The position numbers and the translations under genes were made by a program. From positions 2,666,001 to 2,730,000 of the forward strand of contig NZ_LT629797.1 of the NCBI RefSeq assembly GCF_900106015.1: a stretch of 64,000 bases of DNA, in the 5' to 3' direction. The notes below the pieces were generated by a model. The model saw only the letters and a list, made by a program, of their open reading frames with translations, made no database searches and was not told the DNA's origin. This stretch comes from Pseudomonas sihuiensis. GTDB taxonomy: Bacteria > Pseudomonadota > Gammaproteobacteria > Pseudomonadales > Pseudomonadaceae. Of this stretch, positions 1-9,104 are shown in pieces (the stretch's first letter is position 1; every line of letters starts with the position of its first letter).

Positions 1-41
1 AGCGCGAGCGCCAGAGCAAGGGAAATACGGGTCAGGGACAT
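1..41 (-). CDS. dsbC: Probable DsbC signal-peptide start (partial)
   Basis: Only the first 13 codons lie in the window, reading MSLTRISLALALA, the start of a typical Sec signal peptide. An ATG at 41 is preceded on the minus strand by GGAGTG-like purines. The assignment to the periplasmic disulfide isomerase DsbC rests on gene order: in pseudomonads dsbC lies immediately downstream of xerD in the same direction. Two accessory genes (ohr and a DUF2790 gene) sit between them here. The mature protein is outside the window, so any exported protein remains possible. Confidence 0.45.
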   Translation of the reverse strand, partial: MSLTRISLALALA

Positions 42-250
42 GAACACTCCTGTCGAAAGACGGACCGGTGAAAATCGCCACAGCCTACCACAGATGGCGC
101 CCCAGGCAGCTGATCAGGTGCACACAGCGCACCGACCTGCCGGCGAAACACTCAATATCCGCGACGAGCGCCAGAGCAAACATCGACCCGCGCCGCGCTT
201 ATGCCAATAAGCGCAAGGTGGTATAGCTAAATCTTCCATGTATTTATCTT

Positions 251-311
251 GCGCACTAATGTTTTGCACAATATGGTTCACCTCATGGAAACGGTTAGCG
301 CACAAAATGTT
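251..311. promoter_or_regulatory. Direct repeat upstream of ohr, possible operator
   Basis: The motif GCGCACTAATGTT (251-263) recurs as GCGCACAAAATGTT (298-311), with TTTTGCACAA between the copies. Ohr genes are usually repressed by the MarR-type peroxide sensor OhrR, so the repeat is a candidate operator. It does not match the textbook OhrR palindrome closely, and no ohrR gene lies in the window. Confidence 0.2.
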
Positions 312-354
312 AGCAAGCCAATCCATCCCTAACTCACCGACAAGGATCAATGCC

Positions 355-780
355 ATGACTATCGAAAACGTTCTCTACCGTGCAACCGCTGAAGCCTTTG
401 GTGGCCGTGAAGGCCGCGCTGTGTCCTCCGACGGCATCCTCGACATCGCCCTGACCACCCCGAAAGAACTCGGCGGCGCCGGCGGTAGCGGCACCAACCC
501 GGAGCAGCTGTTCGCTGCCGGCTATTCCGCCTGCTTCCTCGGCGCCCTGAAATTCGTCGCCGCCCGCGACAAGCTGAGCATCCCGGCTGACACCTTCATC
601 GAAGGCACCGTCGGCATCGGCGCCATCCCCACCGGCTTCGGCATCGAAGTGGAACTGCGCATCAGCCTGCCTGGCCTGGCCCCGGAAGCCGCACAAACCC
701 TGGTGGATCGCGCGCACATCGTCTGCCCGTACTCCAATGCCACCCGCGGAAACATCGACGTCACTTTGACCATCATCTGA
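355..780 (+). CDS. ohr: Organic hydroperoxide resistance protein Ohr (OsmC family)
   Basis: This 141-residue protein has the length and the two redox cysteines of Ohr, at Cys60 ([10 protein letters not shown]) and Cys124 ([10 protein letters not shown]). Arg18 and Glu50 fit the conserved active-site pair. Ohr is a cytoplasmic lipoyl-dependent thiol peroxidase that detoxifies organic and fatty-acid hydroperoxides. The ATG at 355 is chosen over an in-frame start at 238 because AAGGA lies just upstream and the N-terminus [10 protein letters not shown] matches the family. It is inserted between dsbC and xerD, so it is an accessory gene in an otherwise conserved neighbourhood. Identification is strong. 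Confidence 0.95.
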   Translation: MTIENVLYRATAEAFGGREGRAVSSDGILDIALTTPKELGGAGGSGTNPEQLFAAGYSACFLGALKFVAARDKLSIPADTFIEGTVGIGAIPTGFGIEVELRISLPGLAPEAAQTLVDRAHIVCPYSNATRGNIDVTLTII

Positions 781-839
781 CAGATAGCAGCCAGCGCTCG
801 CGGCCAGAGCCCGAGCGCGGTGCCAAGAGGAGAACCACC

Positions 840-1100
840 ATGAAAACCCGCACCCTGTTCGCCACCGCACTGACCGCCATCGCCCTCAGCGCGTCACTCA
901 CCACCCTCGCCCACAGCGCCGAGGCCACGCCCTACCGCTACGGCCAGAACCTGGATATCGTCAAAGTGATTTCCATCGACGTGCCTAACACCCCGCAGTG
1001 CGAAGTGGTCACGGCAACGATGACCTACCGCAACAGCGCGGGTGACGTGGAAGTGCTCGGCTACGAACAGCTCTCCAGCGCCTGCACCAGCCAGAGCTGA
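840..1100 (+). CDS. Small periplasmic DUF2790-type protein
   Basis: This 86-residue protein begins with a clear Sec signal peptide (MKTRTLFATALTAIALSASL, cleavage likely after AHSAEA). The short mature domain contains YGQNLDIVKVISI and two cysteines (Cys55 region and Cys83) that may form a disulfide. The pattern matches the Pseudomonas-restricted DUF2790 family, whose function is unknown. A strong AAGAGGAG ribosome site precedes the ATG. The gene follows ohr by about 60 bases and may be cotranscribed with it. A strong hairpin terminator lies immediately downstream. Confidence 0.75.
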   Translation: MKTRTLFATALTAIALSASLTTLAHSAEATPYRYGQNLDIVKVISIDVPNTPQCEVVTATMTYRNSAGDVEVLGYEQLSSACTSQS

Positions 1101-1140
1101 TGATCACGACCCGCTCGCCGGGCGAGACAACTGAAAAAAC

Positions 1141-1172
1141 AAACCCCGCCACCGGCAACGGTGACGGGGTTT
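1141..1172. terminator. Bidirectional hairpin terminator
   Basis: AAACCCCG pairs with CGGGGTTT, extended by CACCG/CGGTG around a GCAA loop. An A-run on the left and T-run on the right allow it to serve both the DUF2790 gene (+) and xerD (-), which converge here. Confidence 0.8.
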
Positions 1173-1185
1173 CGTTCATGAATAC

Positions 1186-2082
1186 TCAACCGCGCGGATG
1201 GTGCTGCGCATGCAGCTCCTGCAGGCGGGCACGCGCGATATGGGTATAGATCTGCGTGGTAGACAGGTCGCTATGCCCCAGCAGCATTTGCACCACACGC
1301 AGGTCGGCACCGTGATTGAGCAAATGCGTGGCGAAGGCGTGGCGCAGCGTGTGCGGTGACAACGCCTTGCTGATACCCGCAACCTGCGCCTGATGCTTGA
1401 TGCGATGCCAGAAGGTCTGCCGGGTCATCTGTTCGCCGCGCAGACTGGGAAACAGCACATCGCTGGGTTTACCACCCAACAACAGCGGGCGTGCTTCGCG
1501 CATGTAGCGCTCGATCCAGGCGATGGCCTCTTCACCCAGCGGCACCAGGCGCTCCTTGCTGCCCTTACCGAACACCCGCAGTACCCCCTGGCGCAGATTG
1601 ACCTGCTCCAGCGTCAGCCCCACTAGCTCACTGACACGCAAACCGCAGGCGTAGAGCACCTCGAGCATGGCGCGATCACGCAGACCGATGGGGTCATCCA
1701 GATCCGGTGCCTGCAGCAGCGCTTCGACATCCGCTTCGGACAATGACTTGGGCAGCGGCCGGCCGATCTGCGGCAACTCGATCTGCAGCGTCGGGTCTTC
1801 GTTGATCAGCGTCTCACGCAGTAAAAAACGGTAGAAGCCGCGCACACCGGAGAGAAAGCGCGCCGTGGAGCGCGCCTGATAGCCCTGCTCGAGACGCCAG
1901 GCCAGGTGATCGAGAATGGCGTCGCGACCGATATGCTGCAGCGCCAGGCCACGCCCATCGAGCCAGCCATTGAAATGCTCAAGATCACTGCGATAGGCGG
2001 CCTGAGTATGGGCGGAAAGCCCTTTTTCCAACCATAACGCTTCGAGAAAGCGCTCGATCAGAGGGTGAGTCAGCGCAGGCAT
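1186..2082 (-). CDS. xerD: Site-specific tyrosine recombinase XerD
   Basis: This 298-residue protein is full length for XerD. The SAM-like core-binding domain covers about residues 1-95. The catalytic domain carries Arg149 (GLRVSEL), Lys173 (GKGSKER), His244 and Arg247 (PHTLRHAFATHL), His270 (LLGH) and nucleophile Tyr279 (TQIYTHI). XerD acts with XerC at dif to resolve chromosome dimers before division and is also exploited by mobile elements. Its position between dsbC and the thioesterase/rplS group matches the Pseudomonas order. XerC can look similar, but the context favours XerD. Confidence 0.96.
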   Translation of the reverse strand: MPALTHPLIERFLEALWLEKGLSAHTQAAYRSDLEHFNGWLDGRGLALQHIGRDAILDHLAWRLEQGYQARSTARFLSGVRGFYRFLLRETLINEDPTLQIELPQIGRPLPKSLSEADVEALLQAPDLDDPIGLRDRAMLEVLYACGLRVSELVGLTLEQVNLRQGVLRVFGKGSKERLVPLGEEAIAWIERYMREARPLLLGGKPSDVLFPSLRGEQMTRQTFWHRIKHQAQVAGISKALSPHTLRHAFATHLLNHGADLRVVQMLLGHSDLSTTQIYTHIARARLQELHAQHHPRG

Positions 2083-2188
2083 CGATTGACCTTCAATTAC
2101 AGGGTAGGCAAGTGTTCCACAGCCAACACCCGACGCACCAGTAGACCGGCCTGACGATCAGCGGCCCTCGCCCACGGCCGGCAAATGG

Positions 2189-2617
2189 CTAGCTAGAGAA
2201 TCCCGGCAGTACCGGCACCGGCTTCTGCTGATCATCGACGGCGACAAAGCTGAAACTGCCGCTGATCGCCCGCTCGCGCCCTTCCTGATACAGCCCCTCG
2301 ACGAATACTTCGACTTCCACCTTGAGGCTGGTATTGCCCACCTTGATCACCCGCCCAACCAACTCGACGATGGAGCCCGCCGGTATCGCGTGTTTGAAAT
2401 CGATGCGATCGCTGGAAACGGTGACCAGCGGCAGACGGCAGAACCGCGTAGCAGCGATGAACGACACTTCGTCCATCCAGGCCAGCGCGGTGCCGCCGAA
2501 GAGGGTGTTGTGATGATTGGTGGTCGGCGGAAACACCGCCTTGGTCACGCGGGTTTCCGACAGCGCGATGCGTCGCTGGATCTCTTGCTCTCTCGGGGTC
2601 ATCTCACTGCCACTCAT
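2189..2617 (-). CDS. Acyl-CoA thioesterase (hotdog fold, YciA-like)
   Basis: This 142-residue single-hotdog protein contains NHHNTLFGGTALAWMDEVSFIA, which carries the Asn/His/Asp signature of YciA/BACH acyl-CoA thioesterases. A central helix and a strand with SSDRIDFKHAIPAGS follow. Enzymes of this family hydrolyse acyl-CoAs to free acid and CoA, with broad chain-length preference. It lies just downstream of the rplS terminator and probably has its own promoter. The substrate cannot be deduced. Confidence 0.85.
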   Translation of the reverse strand: MSGSEMTPREQEIQRRIALSETRVTKAVFPPTTNHHNTLFGGTALAWMDEVSFIAATRFCRLPLVTVSSDRIDFKHAIPAGSIVELVGRVIKVGNTSLKVEVEVFVEGLYQEGRERAISGSFSFVAVDDQQKPVPVLPGFSS

Positions 2618-2637
2618 GATTACTGCAAGCCAGAAAC

Positions 2638-2667
2638 GACAAAAGCAGCCCTTAGGCTGCTTTTGTC
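2638..2667 (-). terminator. rho-independent terminator after rplS
   Basis: A perfect 13-bp stem (GACAAAAGCAGCC with GGCTGCTTTTGTC) around a CTTA loop lies 17 bases past the rplS stop. The stem contains its own U tract in either direction. It should end the rpsP-rimM-trmD-rplS transcript. Confidence 0.85.
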
Positions 2668-2683
2668 AGAGAAGCGTCCGAAC

Positions 2684-3034
2684 TTAGGACAGCTTTTCCT
2701 TGATGCGTGCGGCTTTGCCGGACAGATCGCGGAGGTAGTACAGCTTGGCTTTGCGCACGTCACCGCGACGCTTGACTGCCAGGCTGTCAACCAGCGGGCT
2801 GTAGGTCTGGAAGGTACGCTCAACGCCAACACCGCTGGAAATCTTGCGCACGGTGAAGGCGCTGTTCAGGCCGCGGTTACGCTTGGCGATAACGACGCCT
2901 TCAAAGGCCTGCAGACGCTGACGGTCGCCTTCCTTTACTTTCACTTGTACGACTACGGTGTCGCCCGGTGCGAAAGTCGGGATTTCTTTGTTCATCTGCT
3001 CAGCTTCGAGCATCTGGATAATCTTGTTGGTCAT
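2684..3034 (-). CDS. rplS: 50S ribosomal protein L19
   Basis: This is a full-length 116-residue L19, with [14 protein letters not shown] at the start and the conserved [13 protein letters not shown] and [14 protein letters not shown] segments. L19 sits at the 30S-50S interface. It is the last gene of the rpsP-rimM-trmD-rplS operon, 42 bases after trmD, and is followed by a strong terminator. Confidence 0.99.
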   Translation of the reverse strand: MTNKIIQMLEAEQMNKEIPTFAPGDTVVVQVKVKEGDRQRLQAFEGVVIAKRNRGLNSAFTVRKISSGVGVERTFQTYSPLVDSLAVKRRGDVRKAKLYYLRDLSGKAARIKEKLS

Positions 3035-3076
3035 GCTGCGCTCCTAAGACAAGCCTCCCGGCCCATCATCGATACG

Positions 3077-3820
3077 TTAACTATCGTCCCGCTGGCGGAT
3101 GTATTCCTCCAGCAGCTTCTTCTCTTCTCCAGAAAGCGAGCGGCTATCCAGAAGATCAGCGCGACGTTCCCAGGTCCGACCAAGGGACTGCTGCAAACGC
3201 CAGCGCCGGATGTGTTCGTGGTTGCCACTAAGCAACACTTCGGGAACACGTTTATCCGCATACACCTCCGGGCGGGTGTAGTGCGGGCAGTCGAGCAGGC
3301 CATCCGTAAAGGAGTCCTCCTCGGCCGAATCGGCATGACCCAATGCACCAGGCAAAAGGCGCGTCACCGCGTCGATCAGCACCATGGCCGGCAGCTCACC
3401 GCCAGACAGGACGTAATCACCAATCGACCATTCCTCATCGACATGCGCCTCAATGAAACGCTCGTCGATGCCTTCATAACGACCGGCGATCAGGATCAGT
3501 GCATCCTCCTGCGCCAGCTCGCGGACCGCCGCCTGATTCAGGCTACGGCCCTGCGGCGATAGGTAGATCACCTTCGCCGTCTCTCCCGCGGCTTGCTTGG
3601 CACTGGCCAAGGCATCCTCGAGAGGCTTGATTTTCATCACCATTCCCGGACCACCGCCGAAAGGGCGGTCATCCACCGTGTGGTGACGATCAGTCGTGTA
3701 GTCTCGCGGGTTCCAGCAATTGAGCTTTAGCAGCTCCTGCTTGACCGCTCGACTGGTGATGCCGTACTCGCCGATGGCGGCAAACATTTCCGGGAACAGG
3801 GTGATGACTTCTACGCGCAT
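3077..3820 (-). CDS. trmD: tRNA (guanine-N1)-methyltransferase TrmD
   Basis: This 247-residue SPOUT methyltransferase begins [13 protein letters not shown]. It carries the knot sequences [20 protein letters not shown] and [16 protein letters not shown], which bind S-adenosylmethionine. TrmD makes m1G37 in tRNAs reading CNN codons and prevents +1 frameshifting. It starts 5 bases after rimM and precedes rplS by 42 bases, the classic gammaproteobacterial operon. Confidence 0.98.
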   Translation of the reverse strand: MRVEVITLFPEMFAAIGEYGITSRAVKQELLKLNCWNPRDYTTDRHHTVDDRPFGGGPGMVMKIKPLEDALASAKQAAGETAKVIYLSPQGRSLNQAAVRELAQEDALILIAGRYEGIDERFIEAHVDEEWSIGDYVLSGGELPAMVLIDAVTRLLPGALGHADSAEEDSFTDGLLDCPHYTRPEVYADKRVPEVLLSGNHEHIRRWRLQQSLGRTWERRADLLDSRSLSGEEKKLLEEYIRQRDDS

Positions 3821-3825
3821 GAGCC

Positions 3826-4362
3826 TTAGAAATCCGCATCCCAGTCGACCCGCATCTCGCCAGCTGCCAGGTCAATCGAAAGCACGCACTGCCCCGTGTA
3901 GGGCAACAGACGCTCGCGATCATCCAGACTGCCCGCGCAGGGCTTGACCACCATCACATCGTTGGCACCGGTCTCGAACAAGTGGTCGACCACACCGAGC
4001 AGTTGCTCTGCCTGATCAATGACCTTCAAGCCCTGTAACTGGTACCAGTAGAACTCACCATCTTCCAGCTCTGGCAGCTCGCTACGCGGCACGCAGATCT
4101 CGAAACCGGCGTAGGTACGCGCAATTTCGCGATCATCCAGACCTTTCAACTTGGCTACCAGCACCTTGCCCTGAAGGCGGCCGCTGGCCAGTTCCACTTT
4201 CTTTACCTCACCGTCACGCTTGAGCGTCCAGTTGCGGTAATCGAGCACGTTATCGATGGGATCGGTAAAGGAGTACACCTTCACTTCACCCTTGACGCCG
4301 TGCACCGAAACAATCTTGCCGAGAACGATCAAATCCTCGGCGACGGCCGGCGTCGTACTCAT
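3826..4362 (-). CDS. rimM: Ribosome maturation factor RimM
   Basis: This 178-residue protein has the N-terminal RimM barrel ([20 protein letters not shown]) and a C-terminal PRC-barrel ([25 protein letters not shown]). RimM binds ribosomal protein S19 and helps mature the 30S head. It lies 8 bases from rpsP and 5 from trmD, so it is cotranscribed with them. Confidence 0.98.
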   Translation of the reverse strand: MSTTPAVAEDLIVLGKIVSVHGVKGEVKVYSFTDPIDNVLDYRNWTLKRDGEVKKVELASGRLQGKVLVAKLKGLDDREIARTYAGFEICVPRSELPELEDGEFYWYQLQGLKVIDQAEQLLGVVDHLFETGANDVMVVKPCAGSLDDRERLLPYTGQCVLSIDLAAGEMRVDWDADF

Positions 4363-4370
4363 AAAGGTGC

Positions 4371-4622
4371 TTAGGCAGCAGCCTTGGCAGCTTCCTTGAG
4401 CAGCTGAGCAACACGCTCAGACGGCTGAGCGCCCTGGCCCAGCCAGTAGGTCGCACGCTCTTGGTCGACGGAAAGACGCACTTCGCCACCAGCAGCGATC
4501 GGGTTGAAGAAACCGATACGCTCAACGAAACGACCATCGCGCGCATTGCGGCTGTTGGTCACGGTCAGGTGGTAGAAGGGGCGCTTTTTGGAGCCGCCAC
4601 GAGCAAGACGGATGGTTACCAT
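4371..4622 (-). CDS. rpsP: 30S ribosomal protein S16
   Basis: The 83-residue S16 starts at [10 protein letters not shown] (ATG at 4622), the universal N-terminus. An upstream in-frame ATG at 4661 would add a 13-residue extension not seen in the family. The protein includes [20 protein letters not shown] and an Ala/Lys-rich tail. It is the first gene of the operon and has its own upstream promoter candidate. Confidence 0.98.
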   Translation of the reverse strand: MVTIRLARGGSKKRPFYHLTVTNSRNARDGRFVERIGFFNPIAAGGEVRLSVDQERATYWLGQGAQPSERVAQLLKEAAKAAA

Positions 4623-4696
4623 GTGAACATCGTTCCTGTAGTCGGTGCTAACTTGAGGCACACATTAAAAATGGGCCTAGGCCCGAAAGGCCGCAT

Positions 4697-4724
4697 ATTT
4701 TAAGGATTATGCGGCGGTTTGCAA
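4697..4724 (-). promoter_or_regulatory. rpsP: Candidate sigma-70 promoter for rpsP operon
   Basis: On the minus strand TTGCAA (4724-4719) and TAAAAT (4702-4697) are separated by 16 bases, about 75 bases before the rpsP start. The region also forms a hairpin (GCCGCATA with TATGCGGC, 4690-4715) that could act on transcription leaving ffh. This is a sequence match only. Confidence 0.45.
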
Positions 4725-4763
4725 ATCTCTTTTTCCGGACGGCCATCGGCCGGGGTACAGGCC

Positions 4764-6143
4764 TCAGAATTTCGGCATTCCGCCGGCACCTGGAAGCATG
4801 CCACCCATACCGCGCATCATCTTGGCCATACCGCCCTTGGCGGTGAATTTCTTCATCATCTTCTGCATCTGCTTGTGCTGCTTGATCAAGCGACCGATGT
4901 CCTGCACCTGGGTACCGGAGCCCATAGCGATGCGGCGCTTGCGCGAGCCGCTGATGATGTCGGGATCGCGGCGCTCGGCCGGCGTCATCGAGTTGATGAT
5001 CGCCTCCATCTGCTTGAACTGCTTCTCGGCTGCGCCCTGAGCGCTGCCCATCTGCGACAGGTTGACGCCACCGATGGACGGCAGCTTGTCCATCAGGCCG
5101 CCGAGGCCGCCCATGTTCTTCATCTGCTGCAGCTGATCACGGAAGTCTTCGAGATCGAAGCCCTTGCCCTTCTTCAGCTTCTTGGTGAGTTTCTCGGCCT
5201 TCTCGCGATCGAGGGTCTGCTCGGCCTGCTCGATCAGGCTGAGCACATCGCCCATGCCGAGAATGCGCGAGGCGATACGGTCCGGGTGGAAGGGCTCGAG
5301 CGCGTCGCTCTTCTCACCCATACCGATGAACTTGATCGGCTTGCCGGTGATGTGGCGCACGGACAAGGCAGCGCCACCACGCGCATCACCGTCGACCTTG
5401 GTCAGCACTACACCGGTCAGCGGCAACGCCTCGCCGAACGCCTTGGCGGTGTTAGCGGCGTCCTGGCCGGTCATGGCGTCGACCACGAACAGCGTTTCGA
5501 CCGGTTTGACGGCTGCGTGCAGCGCCTGGATCTCGGCCATCATCTCGGCATCAACGGCCAGGCGACCGGCGGTATCGAGGATGACCACATCGATGAACTT
5601 CAGCTTGGCTTCGCGAATCGCTGCGTTGGCGATATCCACCGGCTTCTGGCTGGCATCGGAGGGGAAGAAGGTCACCCCGAGATCGCCCGCCAGGGTTTCC
5701 AGCTGCTTGATCGCCGCCGGGCGATAGACGTCAGCCGACACCAGCAGCACCGACTTCTTCTTGCGCTCCTTGAGGAACTTGGCCAGCTTGCCAGCGGTGG
5801 TGGTCTTGCCCGCGCCCTGCAGGCCGGCCATCAGCACCACGGCAGGTGGAGCCGCATTGAGCGACAGGTCTTCGTTGGCCGCGCCCATCAGCTCTTCGAG
5901 CTCGGCGCGGACGATCTTCACGAAAGCCTGGCCCGGCGTCAGGCTCTTGGAGACTTCGGTGCCGACGGCGCGATCCTTGACCTTGCCGACGAAGTCCTTG
6001 ACCACCGGCAGAGCCACGTCGGCCTCGAGCAGGGCCATGCGCACTTCGCGCAGCGTATCCTTGATGTTGTCTTCGGTCAGCTTGGCCTTGCCCGTGACAT
6101 TACGCAGCGTCTGGGACAGGCGATCGGTAAGATTTTCGAACAT
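4764..6143 (-). CDS. ffh: Signal recognition particle GTPase Ffh
   Basis: This 459-residue protein is full length for Ffh. The N domain covers about 1-90, and the G domain has the P-loop GLQGAGKTTT (107-116), DTAGR and TKVDGDARGG. A methionine-rich M domain forms the C-terminus (QMQKMMKKF, MAKMMRGMGG). With 4.5S RNA it targets nascent inner-membrane proteins to FtsY. I start it at MFENLTDRLS; an in-frame ATG 28 codons upstream would add a non-homologous extension. It is divergent from the CcsA-like gene. Confidence 0.99.
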   Translation of the reverse strand: MFENLTDRLSQTLRNVTGKAKLTEDNIKDTLREVRMALLEADVALPVVKDFVGKVKDRAVGTEVSKSLTPGQAFVKIVRAELEELMGAANEDLSLNAAPPAVVLMAGLQGAGKTTTAGKLAKFLKERKKKSVLLVSADVYRPAAIKQLETLAGDLGVTFFPSDASQKPVDIANAAIREAKLKFIDVVILDTAGRLAVDAEMMAEIQALHAAVKPVETLFVVDAMTGQDAANTAKAFGEALPLTGVVLTKVDGDARGGAALSVRHITGKPIKFIGMGEKSDALEPFHPDRIASRILGMGDVLSLIEQAEQTLDREKAEKLTKKLKKGKGFDLEDFRDQLQQMKNMGGLGGLMDKLPSIGGVNLSQMGSAQGAAEKQFKQMEAIINSMTPAERRDPDIISGSRKRRIAMGSGTQVQDIGRLIKQHKQMQKMMKKFTAKGGMAKMMRGMGGMLPGAGGMPKF

Positions 6144-6300
6144 GCGCGTTCCTTTGATAGGTGCGACCCGGCGCGCCGGGTGTGCGACAGGCGGCGGATT
6201 ATAGCGAAGTCGCCGAGCTGCCGACACCGCCGGCAGTCTTTCGTGCTGACGCCCTTCTGTGCCACACTCAGCGCCTTTCGGGCTCGCCTTACACGGATTT

Positions 6301-7101
6301 ATGCACCCTCTGTTGCCCAGCCTCGCCGCCGCACTCCTCTACGCTGGCGCCGCCGCTTACCAAGGACTGCGCCTTACGCAGCGCAGCATCCCCGACAAAC
6401 GCCTGCTGGCGTCGCTTGGTGCGCTCGCCTTGTGCCTGCATGTCGTCAGCCTGTTCTTCCAGCTGTATGACGTACACGGCCTCAACCTGGACTTTTTCAA
6501 TGCGGCCAGCCTGATCGCCTGCGCGGTCATCGGCCTGATTCTGTTGGCCTGCCTGCGCATACCGGTGGAAAACCTGCTGCTACTCCTGTTCCCGCTCGGC
6601 ACGCTGACCGTACTGGCAGCGCAGTTCATGCCCAGCGGCACCATCAATCCGATCAACGAGCACCCTGGCATCCTCGCCCATATCCTGCTCTCGATCCTGG
6701 CCTACGGCATGCTCACCATCGCCGTGTTCCAGTCGATCCTGTTGCTGCTGCAGGACCATCAGCTCAAGCACAAGCACCCGTCCGGGCTGATCCGCAACTT
6801 TCCACCGCTGCAGACCATGGAGAGCCTGCTGTTCGGCTTCCTCTTCGCCGGCTGGCTGCTCTTGTCGTTGTCGCTGCTGTCCGGCGCGCTGTACATCGAC
6901 GACCTGTTCGCTCAGCACCTGGCACACAAGACCATTCTTTCCTGCTTCGCCTGGGTGGTTTTCGCTGTGCTGCTGTGGGGGCGTCACCAGCTCGGCTGGC
7001 GCGGCCACAAGGCCATTCGCTGGACCCTCGCCGGGTTCTGCCTGCTGATGCTGGCCTATTTCGGCAGCAAGCTGGTACGCGAATTCATCCTGCACATCTG
7101 A
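6301..7101 (+). CDS. CcsA/YpjD-family inner membrane protein
   Basis: This 266-residue, very hydrophobic protein has about eight membrane segments. It belongs to the cytochrome c assembly (CcsA/YpjD) family, whose relatives handle haem. Typical signs are the tryptophan/histidine-bearing loops (EHPGILAHILLSILAY, FAWVVFAVLLWGRHQLGW). It is conserved next to ffh in Pseudomonas, but its role is not known. I chose the ATG at 6301; an in-frame GTG at 6259 is possible. It precedes the CorC-like gene by 10 bases and is probably cotranscribed with it. Confidence 0.8.
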   Translation: MHPLLPSLAAALLYAGAAAYQGLRLTQRSIPDKRLLASLGALALCLHVVSLFFQLYDVHGLNLDFFNAASLIACAVIGLILLACLRIPVENLLLLLFPLGTLTVLAAQFMPSGTINPINEHPGILAHILLSILAYGMLTIAVFQSILLLLQDHQLKHKHPSGLIRNFPPLQTMESLLFGFLFAGWLLLSLSLLSGALYIDDLFAQHLAHKTILSCFAWVVFAVLLWGRHQLGWRGHKAIRWTLAGFCLLMLAYFGSKLVREFILHI

Positions 7102-7111
7102 GGCAGACCTC

Positions 7112-8398
7112 GTGGACGACCTACATTCGAGCTACCTGCTCGGCCTGCTGATTTTCCTCATTCTCTGCTCGGCGTTCTTCTCCAGCTCCGAGACCGGCAT
7201 GCTCAGCCTCAACCGCTACCGGCTCAAGCACCTGGCCAAGGAAGGGCACAGCGGCGCCAAGCGCGTCATTCGCCTGCTGGATCGCCCGGATCGCCTGCTC
7301 GGCACCATCCTGGTCGGCAACAACGTGGTCAACATTCTCGCCGCCTCCATCGCCACGGTGCTGGCGGTGGACATGTGGGGTGAAGCCGGTATCGCCATTG
7401 CCACGGCAGGCCTGACCATCATCGTGCTGATCTTCGGCGAAATCACGCCCAAGACCCTGGCTGCACTGCGCCCGGAACTGGTGGCCTTCCCCGCCAGTCG
7501 CCTGCTCAGCCTGCTGCTGCGCGTACTCTACCCGGTGGTGTGGCTGACCAGCGTGATCAGCAACGGTCTGCTGCGCCTGCTCGGCATCGATCCGTCGCAG
7601 CGCGCCAGCGACAGTCTTTCCACCGAGGAGCTGCGCAGCGTGGTGCGTGAGTCCGGCTCAGAACTGCCGACGAACCGCCAGAGCATGCTGCTGAGCATCC
7701 TCGACCTCGAACGGGTCACGGTCGACGACATCATGATCCCGCGTAACGAAGTGACCGGCATCGACCTCGACGACGACCTGGAAATCATCATCGGTCAGTT
7801 ACGTAGCACCTCGCACACGCGCCTGCCGGTGTTTCGTGGCGACATCAACCAGATCGAAGGCGTGGTGCACATGCGCCAGATCGCCCGCCTGCTGAGCCAC
7901 AACCAGCTGACCAAGGACGCGTTGCTGGCAGCCTGCAACGAGCCTTATTTCATCCCGGAAAACACGCCCCTGGCGACCCAGCTGATCAACTTCCAGAAGC
8001 ACAAGCGGCGCATCGGCATCGTCGTCGACGAATATGGCGACGTGATAGGCATCGTCACTCTGGAAGATATTCTCGAAGAGATCGTCGGTGACTTCAGCAA
8101 CCAGGACAGCCTGCGCAGCCCCGATATCCACCCGCAGGAAGATGGCACCCTGGTCATCGACGGCGCCGCCTACATTCGCGAAGTGAACAAGACCCTCGGC
8201 TGGCATCTGCCCAGCGACGGCCCCAAGACCCTCAACGGCCTGATCACCGAAGCCCTGGAGAGCATCCCGGACAGCAGCGTCTGCCTGAAGATCGGCCCCT
8301 ATCGCCTGGAGATTCTCCAGGCAGCGGAGAACCGGGTGAAGAGCGTGCGCGTCTGGCAGGTGGCAAAGGTCAAAGCGGACGAAGCAGCTCCGGAGTGA
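7112..8398 (+). CDS. CNNM/CorC-type transporter with CBS pair
   Basis: This 428-residue protein has an N-terminal DUF21 membrane domain (about residues 1-180, with SSSETGMLSLNRYRLKHLA). Two CBS domains (MIPRNEVTGIDLDDD; IGIVVDEYGDVIGIVTLEDI) and a CorC_HlyC cap at the C-terminus follow. The family is linked to magnesium or cobalt efflux and to haemolysin-like proteins. The start is GTG at 7112, right after the upstream membrane gene. Its 3' end overlaps the convergent SGNH hydrolase by 29 bases. Confidence 0.9.
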   Translation: MDDLHSSYLLGLLIFLILCSAFFSSSETGMLSLNRYRLKHLAKEGHSGAKRVIRLLDRPDRLLGTILVGNNVVNILAASIATVLAVDMWGEAGIAIATAGLTIIVLIFGEITPKTLAALRPELVAFPASRLLSLLLRVLYPVVWLTSVISNGLLRLLGIDPSQRASDSLSTEELRSVVRESGSELPTNRQSMLLSILDLERVTVDDIMIPRNEVTGIDLDDDLEIIIGQLRSTSHTRLPVFRGDINQIEGVVHMRQIARLLSHNQLTKDALLAACNEPYFIPENTPLATQLINFQKHKRRIGIVVDEYGDVIGIVTLEDILEEIVGDFSNQDSLRSPDIHPQEDGTLVIDGAAYIREVNKTLGWHLPSDGPKTLNGLITEALESIPDSSVCLKIGPYRLEILQAAENRVKSVRVWQVAKVKADEAAPE

Positions 8399-9104
8399 GG
8401 CGTTCGGCCAGGCCTGCAGCCCATTGCCGATAGCCCAATGCCGACGGGTGATAGCCATCCTCGGCCAGATAATGCGCCTCGAACGGCATGTCCAGCACGC
8501 AGTGCAGCACGCCCAGCCGCTGCGCCAGACTCTGCAACTCACGATCCAGCAAGCTGGCCCGCCAGCCCATCAACTGCCGCAACAACCACGGCAAGGCGCT
8601 GAAATGCTGCAACGGCGGCACGCCGCTGAACACCACGCGACAGCCCCGCTCGCCCAATACATCTGCCATCGCGGCGAGCGCCTGCAGCCAGCGCTTGCTC
8701 GGGGTGAGGTGCGTGGTGTCATTGACGCCGAATACCAGCAGCGCCAGGTCGGCCGGCTCCGCCAATGCCAGCGGCAACAGGCATTCATGCGCCTCGGAGG
8801 CGGTGATGCCATTCTCGCCACAGGCGCGCCAGCGCACCGGCCGCCCCAGGCGCTCGGCCAGGGCGACTGCCAGACAATTCGCCAGGGACTGATCGAAGTG
8901 CGTGACACCAACGCCCGCCACGGTCGACTCACCGATCAGCAGCAGGCGTAACGGCTCACCCGGTAAATGCGCGGCAGCGGTGCCGCTTGGCTCGCCCTGC
9001 GCAACCGGCAGACGCAATGCCGTGCGCCGGGTGTGCAGGGCCAGAGGCAGCGCCAATGGCAGCAGTGGCACGGTCGCCAGCCACCACAGCGCATGCCGAC
9101 TCAC
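8370..9104 (-). CDS. SGNH/GDSL-family hydrolase
   Basis: This 244-residue protein has an N-terminal membrane anchor or signal ([19 protein letters not shown]). The SGNH catalytic blocks follow: nucleophile Ser in [10 protein letters not shown], Asn in FGVNDTTH, and the Asp/His pair in DGYHPSALG. Such enzymes are esterases or acyl-hydrolases, and an N-terminal anchor places this one at or outside the inner membrane. It overlaps purT by 4 bases (ATGA), so translation is probably coupled. Substrate unknown. Confidence 0.85.
   Translation of the reverse strand: MSRHALWWLATVPLLPLALPLALHTRRTALRLPVAQGEPSGTAAAHLPGEPLRLLLIGESTVAGVGVTHFDQSLANCLAVALAERLGRPVRWRACGENGITASEAHECLLPLALAEPADLALLVFGVNDTTHLTPSKRWLQALAAMADVLGERGCRVVFSGVPPLQHFSALPWLLRQLMGWRASLLDRELQSLAQRLGVLHCVLDMPFEAHYLAEDGYHPSALGYRQWAAGLAERLTPELLRPL

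Noticed and set aside
4719..6470. A 583-codon open frame antisense to ffh
   Set aside because: Same reasoning: Leu/His/Gln-rich shadow of ffh without motifs.
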